From assembly GCF_022808985.1 (NCBI RefSeq), contig NZ_JAKZFT010000002.1, positions 310,001 through 374,000 on the forward strand: DNA of 64,000 bases, in the 5' to 3' direction. A model generated the notes under the pieces. It was not told where the DNA came from and made no database searches. It worked only from the letters and a program-made list of their open reading frames with translations. Every line of letters starts with the position of its first letter. Within the stretch, counting starts at the first letter, position 1. Shown in pieces: positions 58,471 through 64,000 of this stretch. Source of the stretch: Geotalea sp. SG265 (GTDB lineage: Bacteria > Desulfobacterota > Desulfuromonadia > Geobacterales > Geobacteraceae). A program made the translations under genes and the position numbers.

Positions 58471-61433
58471 CAGTAGTTCATCCCCAACAGATCCTGATAT
58501 TTCAGGACGTTTCTGATTTGCATGTTCGTACCGACAACGGCGCCAGCTTTCACCTTGTAGGTGATCTTTATGCTGCGTTTCTCGCCGGAGCCCATGTCCT
58601 CGAAACGCCAGGTGTAGACGCCGTCACTGCCGCTGGCAAAGGATGGATCAGCGGAAACCATGGCCAGCTGCTGGGGCAGAATGCTTTGCACATCAACGAC
58701 CTTGGCAAGGCTCGAGCCGCGATTGGTACAGCTCAATTCGAAGGAGGAGACCTCCCCCGGCTTCACTTTGCCACCTTTGCCGGTCATGACCAGGTCAAGC
58801 AACGGCCGGGAGTAAACGAGCCGGACGCTCAGGGACGCGCTTTTGCTCCTGTCCCCCTGCGGCTCGAAACTTGCCGTCACCGGCATGGTGGCGCCGTCCG
58901 CCTCATTGGCAGGTGTTGCCACCTCAAGCACCACATAGGCCTCTTCCTTGGGAGCCAGCGGTCCCACATGGCTTATGACCGGCTCGTTATCCTGCTTTTT
59001 GCCGTCCCGGTTCAGGTCCTGGTAGAAGGAATAGGCAGCGTTTCCCGGGATAAGCGGCTTGATCTCGAAATCGTCCCGGATGTTGCCGGTGTTAGTGACA
59101 ACTATGGGGATTCTCAGGGTCTGGCCGGGAATGGCCACCAACTTTTCAGCGCTGGTTTTGACAGTGACTCCGCTCACCCCTTGAACGACAGTGGCAGGGG
59201 AGAGGAACGAATCCCGCTTCTCCAGCTCGCCGTTAATGACATCGGCCCGAAGGAAAAGCTCCTGCAGGGCAAGGGCATCGTCTTTCAACTGAAAAGTCAG
59301 GTTGAATTCCTTGCTCTCGCCCGAGGCAAGCTGGAGCCCGTCCAGCACCAGGGTTGCCTTCATTTCCGGCTTGAAGCCGGCAGGAACAAGGCTTGGCTCA
59401 TACTGGGGCGGATAATTCAGCCGGAGGGTTACTCCCCTGGCAGACGAGGTGCCGATGTTCAAAAGGTTCAGACGGTAGGATATCTTCTGCCCCGGCAGCA
59501 ACTGGGGCTTTTCCGCCTTGACGACCGCCCGCAGCAGCGGGGCCGAAAAGGAGAGCTTCACCTCTTTGGACTGGGAGACGTCGGGGGCGAATCCGGAGCC
59601 GATCTTGATGGGGTAGCTTGCCTTCTGCCCATCGATGACCCCCTTGGGGATGGTCAGGGTCATGACCGCCCTGAACTTTTCGCCGCTCTTCAGCTGTGGC
59701 GTCACATTAATGGGATTAACCGGCTGGGCGGCAGAGGCAAACTGGACATTGAAATCTGCCGGAAACGCAGACTCCAGATAGAAGCTGTCGCTGCCGTTGC
59801 CCAGGTTGACCACCTCAAAGGGGATGGCAAAGCGTTTGCCCGCTTCTAGGGTCTGTGTCGGTGGCGCTATGACGAAATCCAGATCGGCAAACTGCCCTAC
59901 CTCCAGCGACAGTACCTTGGCGTTTTCAGCCTGAACAGCCATGCTCGCTGCAGTAGCGGCAGGATAGATAATCCCCAGTTCCTTGAGCTTCGCGCTTGCA
60001 CTTGCAGCGGCTGAGCTGCCCGGAAAGCGATCAATTACCGCTTTGTATTCGGCTATCGCTTTTTCCCGCAGAGTTGCCCCCCGGCCCGCTTTCGCTTTCT
60101 CTTTCTTCCTGCCGCTGGAAGCAGCCACCTTAGCAGCAGCCTTGTCCCTCGCCGCTCTTTCGGCTGCGGCCTTCTCTTCTGCCACTCGTACCTGCTCAGT
60201 TTTCTTAGCTGCGGCTATACGCTCCGCTTCTGCTTCCCGTGCAGCCTTTTCAGCCGCGGCTTTCTCGGCAGCCAATTTTTCCTGGCGGGCTTTCTCAATG
60301 GAAGCCTTCTCCGCAGCCAGCCGCATTTCTTCAGCCTTTTTCGCCGCTGCGACTCGCTCCGCCTCTGCCTTTTCCCGGGCAACCTTCTCGGCGGCAGCTT
60401 TTTCCGCAGCTGCCTTTTCGGCAGCCGCCTTCTCAGCCGCCAGTTTTTCCTGAAGAACTTTCTCGGCTGCAGCTTTCTCCTGGGCGAGGCGCAACTCTTC
60501 AGCCTTCTTTGCCGCCGCAATGCGCTCCGCTTCCGCCTTTTCTCGGGCGATCTTCTCGGCAGCGGCTTTTTCCGCAGCTGCCTTTTCGGCAGCAGCCTTC
60601 TCAGCTGCCAGCTTTTCCTGACGGGCCTTCTCGGCTGCAGCTTTCTCCTGGGCTAGGCGCAACTCTTCAGCCTTCTTTGCCGCCGCAATGCGCTCCGCTT
60701 CCGCCTTTTCCTGGGCGATCTTCTCGGCAGCGGCTTTTTCCGCAGCTGCCTTTTCGGCAGCCGCCTTCTCAGCTGCCAGCTCTTCCTGACGGGCCTTCTC
60801 GGCTGCGGCTTTCTCTTTGGCCAGTCGCAGCTCTTCAGCCTTCTTTGCCGCCGCGACGCGCTCCGCTTCCGCCTTTTCCCGGGCAGCTTTCTCAGCGGCA
60901 GCTTTTTCCGCAGCCAATTTTTCCTGGCGGGCCTTCTCAGCCGCGGCTTTCTGAACGGCCAGACGCATCTCTTCAGCCTTTTTGGCTGCCATCCTCGCTT
61001 CCGCTGCCGCCTCTTCCTGGGCCAGGTTCGTCGCGGCCGGCTCTGAGGCGGTCTCACCTCTGGCATATTTCCCCGCCAGGGTCACCAGTTCGTCTTCCAC
61101 CGTCCCTTTCAGGGGGCTGTCCGGATACTCCTTGAAGAACTGGGCCATATACCTGGCGGCGTCCTCCTTGTGCCCCGCCTTGAAATTGGCCCGCGCCAGC
61201 CAGAAAATAGCCATGTCCCGAAGGGGCGTATCCGGATAATTCTTGAGCAGCGCACCCATCTTATCTACCGTGGTCTGGTAATCCTTTTTCTGATAGGCGT
61301 TGAAGCCGGTGATGAAAATTTGTGAATCTTCCGAATCCAGGCAAAAGGCGGGATTGATCAACAACGTCAGAATGAGGAGAAACGACAGGAAGGTCCTGCA
61401 TGGCAAAGCGCGGAAAAACTTTTTAAAATTCAC
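58470..61433 (-). CDS. Large exported protein with TPR-like start, Ala/Lys/Glu coiled coil and DUF11-type repeats
   Basis: The 987-residue protein has a signal peptide (about 1-30), a TPR/YbgF-like part, an Ala-Lys-Glu-rich segment (about 155-445) and C-terminal beta-sandwich repeats, each starting with PGQKISYRLNLLNIGT or PGQTLRIPIVVTNTGN, like CARDB/DUF11 surface domains. It may span the envelope like TolA. The coiled segment is built from a tandem 168-bp DNA unit (60188-60990). GTG 61433 follows AAAGGT; ATG 61454 adds 7 residues. Confidence 0.75.
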   Translation of the reverse strand: MNFKKFFRALPCRTFLSFLLILTLLINPAFCLDSEDSQIFITGFNAYQKKDYQTTVDKMGALLKNYPDTPLRDMAIFWLARANFKAGHKEDAARYMAQFFKEYPDSPLKGTVEDELVTLAGKYARGETASEPAATNLAQEEAAAEARMAAKKAEEMRLAVQKAAAEKARQEKLAAEKAAAEKAAREKAEAERVAAAKKAEELRLAKEKAAAEKARQEELAAEKAAAEKAAAEKAAAEKIAQEKAEAERIAAAKKAEELRLAQEKAAAEKARQEKLAAEKAAAEKAAAEKAAAEKIAREKAEAERIAAAKKAEELRLAQEKAAAEKVLQEKLAAEKAAAEKAAAEKAAAEKVAREKAEAERVAAAKKAEEMRLAAEKASIEKARQEKLAAEKAAAEKAAREAEAERIAAAKKTEQVRVAEEKAAAERAARDKAAAKVAASSGRKKEKAKAGRGATLREKAIAEYKAVIDRFPGSSAAASASAKLKELGIIYPAATAASMAVQAENAKVLSLEVGQFADLDFVIAPPTQTLEAGKRFAIPFEVVNLGNGSDSFYLESAFPADFNVQFASAAQPVNPINVTPQLKSGEKFRAVMTLTIPKGVIDGQKASYPIKIGSGFAPDVSQSKEVKLSFSAPLLRAVVKAEKPQLLPGQKISYRLNLLNIGTSSARGVTLRLNYPPQYEPSLVPAGFKPEMKATLVLDGLQLASGESKEFNLTFQLKDDALALQELFLRADVINGELEKRDSFLSPATVVQGVSGVTVKTSAEKLVAIPGQTLRIPIVVTNTGNIRDDFEIKPLIPGNAAYSFYQDLNRDGKKQDNEPVISHVGPLAPKEEAYVVLEVATPANEADGATMPVTASFEPQGDRSKSASLSVRLVYSRPLLDLVMTGKGGKVKPGEVSSFELSCTNRGSSLAKVVDVQSILPQQLAMVSADPSFASGSDGVYTWRFEDMGSGEKRSIKITYKVKAGAVVGTNMQIRNVLKYQDLLGMNY
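60188..60990 (-). repeat. Tandem 168-bp repeat array inside the coiled-coil gene
   Basis: The same block starts at 60323, 60491, 60659 and 60827, exactly 168 bp (56 residues) apart. A further shortened unit starts at 60965 (138 bp). Neighbouring units are nearly identical DNA, so the array probably grew recently by slippage or unequal crossing-over. Confidence 0.8.
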
Positions 61434-61635
61434 GGGATTACCTTTCCGAGCCATATGGGGGAATAGTATGAAAATTAGTGGGAAAAGTTACCATCTTAAT
61501 GGAGGATTGTCAATTGAGAATGGCGCTTCTGGTGGGCAGCAACAGGCATTTGCGTCTGGAAACAACGGTGTTTTCGCGGAGAGTGCCTGAGAAAACTTTT
61601 GAAAGGATGGCGCTTTGCTTCTATACTTACCACCT

Positions 61636-63477
61636 ATGATAGGAACCGACCGTATCAGTCATTTTCCCTCGTCGCCCGGTGTGTACATCATGAAGGATGC
61701 CGACGGGACAGTCCTCTATGTGGGAAAAGCCAGGGACCTGCGCAAGCGTATCCGCTCCTATTTTGCCGCCTCCGGGGACTCCCGTTACCATATCCGCTTC
61801 CTCATGGCCAGGGTCACCGATATCGAATTCATAGTCACCGATACGGAGAAGGAAGCCCTGATCCTGGAGAACACCCTGATCAAACAGTACCGCCCCAAGT
61901 ACAATTTCAACCTCCGGGACGACAAGACCTACTTCTCCCTGCGAATGGACATGTCCAGCGAATTTCCGCGCCTGACCATCATCCGCCGGGTCACTCGCGA
62001 CGGAGCCCGCTATTTCGGCCCCTACTCCTCCGCCTCCGATGCCAGGGCAGTACTCAAGCATCTCTACAAACTGTTCCCCCTCCGCCACTATCCCATGGAA
62101 ACCTGCCGCAGAAGAAATCGCCCCTGCCTCTTTTTCCAGCTCCGGCAATGCTCCGCTCCCTGCCATGGCAAGATCTCACGGGATGACTATTTAGCCCTGG
62201 CGGAGGGTGCCGCCCTTTTTCTGGAAGGGAAAAACCGGGAAATCGTCAGGATTTTCAGGGAGCGAATGAATGCGGCAGCGGCAGCCGAAAATTACGAGGA
62301 GGCGGCCAGGTTTCGCGACCTGATCCGGTCCATCGAAGTAACCGTGGAAAAGCAGAAGATGGTTGCCCAGGGGGGGGACGCCGATGTTATCGGTCTTTTT
62401 CGCGACATGGTGCAGCTGCACATTGCCATCCTCTTCATCCGCGGCGGGACCCTCACCGGCAACAGGAATTATTCCTTTGCCTGGGAGATGGATGACAGCG
62501 AAGGGGTCGCCTCGTTTCTCAACGAGTATTACAACCGCGACGTTTTCATTCCCGCCGAAATCCTGCTCCCTTCTGCCATCGACGACCCGTTGCCCTTGGA
62601 AGAGCTGCTCTCCGAGCTGCGCGGCAAACGAGTCTCCATTACCTTTCCCCGGCGGGGCAAGAAGCTGGAACTGGTTCAGCTTGCCTCGAAAAATGCGGAA
62701 ACTGCCGCCGCGGAACGGAAGCAGGCCGCCGATTCCGGGGAGGCCATCCTGCAAATCCTCAAAGAGCGACTCCATCTGCAGCGGCTCCCCCGCCGCATCG
62801 AGTGCTACGATATCTCGAACATTCAGGGGCGGATGGCGGTCGGCAGCAAGGTCTCGTTCCTGGACGGCAAAGCGGACAAGGGAAACTACCGCCGCTACCG
62901 AATCAAGGGGGTCGGCCAGGCCGACGACTTCGCCATGATGAGGGAGATGCTGGCCAGAAGATTCAAGCCGGGCACGGCAGCAGAGGACCGTCCCGACCTG
63001 ATTGTGGTCGATGGAGGTATCGGCCAGCTTAATGTACTGACGCGGGTTTTGGACGAGCTGCAGATCAGTGATGTGGCGGCGGCCGGATTGGCAAAAAGCA
63101 GGGTCGATCGGGAAATGGAAGCATCGGAAATCAGCAGGTCAGACGAACGGGTCTTCCTCCCCAACCGGAAAAACCCGGTGGTGCTGCGGCAGAACTCGGC
63201 ACCGCTCCTGCTGTTGGCCAGAATTCGCGACGAAGCCCACCGCTTTGCCATCACCTACCATAAGAAGCTGCGCGGCAAGGATCTGCTCGCTTCGCAGCTG
63301 GAGAGCATTGCCGGCATCGGCAACAAGAGAAAGAAGGCGCTCCTGCGCCACTTCGGCAGTCTGAAAGGGATCACCGAGGCGACCCGGGACGAGCTGTGCA
63401 AGGTTCCCGGCATTTCCGCCTCCGTTGCCGATTCCCTCTGGCAACATCTCCACCAAAACGAAAAGGGCGATGCCTGA
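61636..63477 (+). CDS. uvrC: Excinuclease ABC subunit C
   Basis: The 613-residue UvrC has the N-terminal GIY-YIG nuclease (SPGVYIMK and [14 protein letters not shown]), the UvrB-binding UVR motif ([16 protein letters not shown]), the RNase H-like C-terminal nuclease ([13 protein letters not shown]) and two terminal HhH motifs ([11 protein letters not shown] and VPGISASVA). It makes the incisions in nucleotide excision repair. ATG 61636 is preferred to TTG 61615 because it aligns with the family N-terminus. Confidence 0.96.
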   Translation: MIGTDRISHFPSSPGVYIMKDADGTVLYVGKARDLRKRIRSYFAASGDSRYHIRFLMARVTDIEFIVTDTEKEALILENTLIKQYRPKYNFNLRDDKTYFSLRMDMSSEFPRLTIIRRVTRDGARYFGPYSSASDARAVLKHLYKLFPLRHYPMETCRRRNRPCLFFQLRQCSAPCHGKISRDDYLALAEGAALFLEGKNREIVRIFRERMNAAAAAENYEEAARFRDLIRSIEVTVEKQKMVAQGGDADVIGLFRDMVQLHIAILFIRGGTLTGNRNYSFAWEMDDSEGVASFLNEYYNRDVFIPAEILLPSAIDDPLPLEELLSELRGKRVSITFPRRGKKLELVQLASKNAETAAAERKQAADSGEAILQILKERLHLQRLPRRIECYDISNIQGRMAVGSKVSFLDGKADKGNYRRYRIKGVGQADDFAMMREMLARRFKPGTAAEDRPDLIVVDGGIGQLNVLTRVLDELQISDVAAAGLAKSRVDREMEASEISRSDERVFLPNRKNPVVLRQNSAPLLLLARIRDEAHRFAITYHKKLRGKDLLASQLESIAGIGNKRKKALLRHFGSLKGITEATRDELCKVPGISASVADSLWQHLHQNEKGDA

Positions 63478-63491
63478 CCGGCTATCGCCCT
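63461..63491 (-). terminator. Rho-independent terminator after the TlpA-like gene
   Basis: AGGGCGAT (63464-63471) pairs with ATCGCCCT (63484-63491); on the minus strand TTTTCG follows. It overlaps the end of uvrC and may end transcription in both directions. Confidence 0.75.
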
Positions 63492-63515
63492 CTCCACTCC
63501 ATGCCGCCGGCAATT

Positions 63516-64000
63516 TTACTCTGCCAGGAGCCTCTTGACCGCGTTTTCCAGGGCCCTCCCCACCTCGTCCGAATAACCTTGGAAGCGTTCGGCAACGATC
63601 CCCTTCTTGCTGATGACGAAGATGGTCGGCACCGAGCGCAGACCGTAGTTCACCTGCAGGTCCTCATCGACCATGGTGACCGGATAACTGATCTTCCTTT
63701 CAGCAATGAACGACTTGACCACCCTGTCGCTGCCGTCATCGACGCTCATGCCGAGAATCTGCAGCCCCTGCTTACCGTACTTGCGATTCAGGCTGAGCAG
63801 ATGGGGAATGGCTTCCCTGCAGGGGGAACACCAGGTGGCAAAGAAATCGAGCACCAGCACGTGCCCCTTGTAATTGGCCAGGGTTACGGGCTGTCCGGAA
63901 ATAGTCGTCACATTGATGGGGGGAGCCGGCTGTCCTTTCTGGAGAAGAGCCGCTGCCGGTGCTGCAGACAGAAGTAGCGAAACCACGATCCATAGGCCAT
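63516..64000 (-). CDS. TlpA/ResA-type thioredoxin-like protein (N-terminus beyond window)
   Basis: About 161 residues are visible: the end of a signal sequence (GLWIVVSLLLSAAPAAALL) and a thioredoxin fold with WCSPC and the conserved VPTIFVISKKG. This is a periplasmic thiol-disulphide reductase, often for cytochrome c maturation. The frame stays open to the right edge, so the start lies outside; an internal GTG at 63986 would cut the signal. Confidence 0.88.
   Translation of the reverse strand, partial: GLWIVVSLLLSAAPAAALLQKGQPAPPINVTTISGQPVTLANYKGHVLVLDFFATWCSPCREAIPHLLSLNRKYGKQGLQILGMSVDDGSDRVVKSFIAERKISYPVTMVDEDLQVNYGLRSVPTIFVISKKGIVAERFQGYSDEVGRALENAVKRLLAE

Noticed and set aside
60188-60990. 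CRISPR-like array
   Set aside because: The repeats are contiguous, lie inside a coding frame and have no spacer structure.

Overview
The window looks like the chromosome of a Geobacteraceae bacterium (Geobacter/Geotalea type, Desulfuromonadales). It is a GC-rich, densely coding stretch with many c-type cytochromes carrying CXXCH haem motifs. It also has a split transketolase, a short cobalamin-dependent MetH, 2-hydroxyacyl-CoA dehydratase-like proteins, haem-bearing signalling proteins and a flavodiiron protein. I see no tRNA, rRNA, CRISPR array, transposase or prophage. The genus assignment is inferred from gene content only.

Layout. 1-4.7 kb (minus strand): an operon-like run of a conserved unknown, split transketolase, pseudopilin-like protein, haem-containing histidine kinase and response regulator (cut by the window edge). 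4.8-8.7 kb (minus): metH, a GerMN protein and murI. 8.8-11.8 kb (plus): a membrane protein, a HgdB-like/BadF-like pair, a dihaem anchored cytochrome and an HEXXH peptidase-like protein. 11.8-16.9 kb: a TtrA/TtrB-like molybdoenzyme pair diverging from an unusual c-haem/CopD/b5-like membrane protein. 16.9-18.4 kb: an octahaem HAO-family cytochrome and a small ferredoxin.

18.5-31.3 kb (minus) is the centrepiece. From gene order I match it to the ext cluster (extHIJKLMNOPQS, selenite/tellurite and metal reduction) of G. sulfurreducens. It holds a rhodanese lipoprotein, an outer-membrane porin, two small exported proteins, a pentahaem cytochrome, dodeca- and decahaem cytochromes, a Rieske protein, a split b6-type cytochrome b and a tetrahaem cytochrome. 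An MCP gene and a paralogue of one small protein interrupt it. A divergent LysR gene sits at its head. Together these could carry electrons from menaquinol through a bc-type complex and periplasmic haem proteins to an outer-membrane conduit. The pentahaem cytochrome has an in-frame TGA that opens a hairpin with a perfect 8-bp basal stem, and its reading frame continues to a natural end. I read it as a selenocysteine-containing cytochrome of 450 residues.

31.7-41.2 kb: LysR, mobA, mobB, small proteins, a MoxR-type ATPase with a VWA partner, DUF72, small secreted and zinc-ribbon proteins, an M23 peptidase, lipA and a LipM/LplA-type protein. 41.2-45.8 kb: glutamate synthase large subunit. 45.9-64 kb: housekeeping and signalling genes (membrane HEXXH protein, haem-containing diguanylate cyclase, YprB-like exonuclease, YjbQ, priA, flavodiiron protein, rhlE, LysM proteins, a coiled-coil repeat giant, uvrC, TlpA-like thioredoxin).

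Three intergenic copies of an apparently undescribed inverted-repeat element were found. Two are full length (172 bp each) and one is an internal-deletion derivative. Their terminal arms covary between copies.
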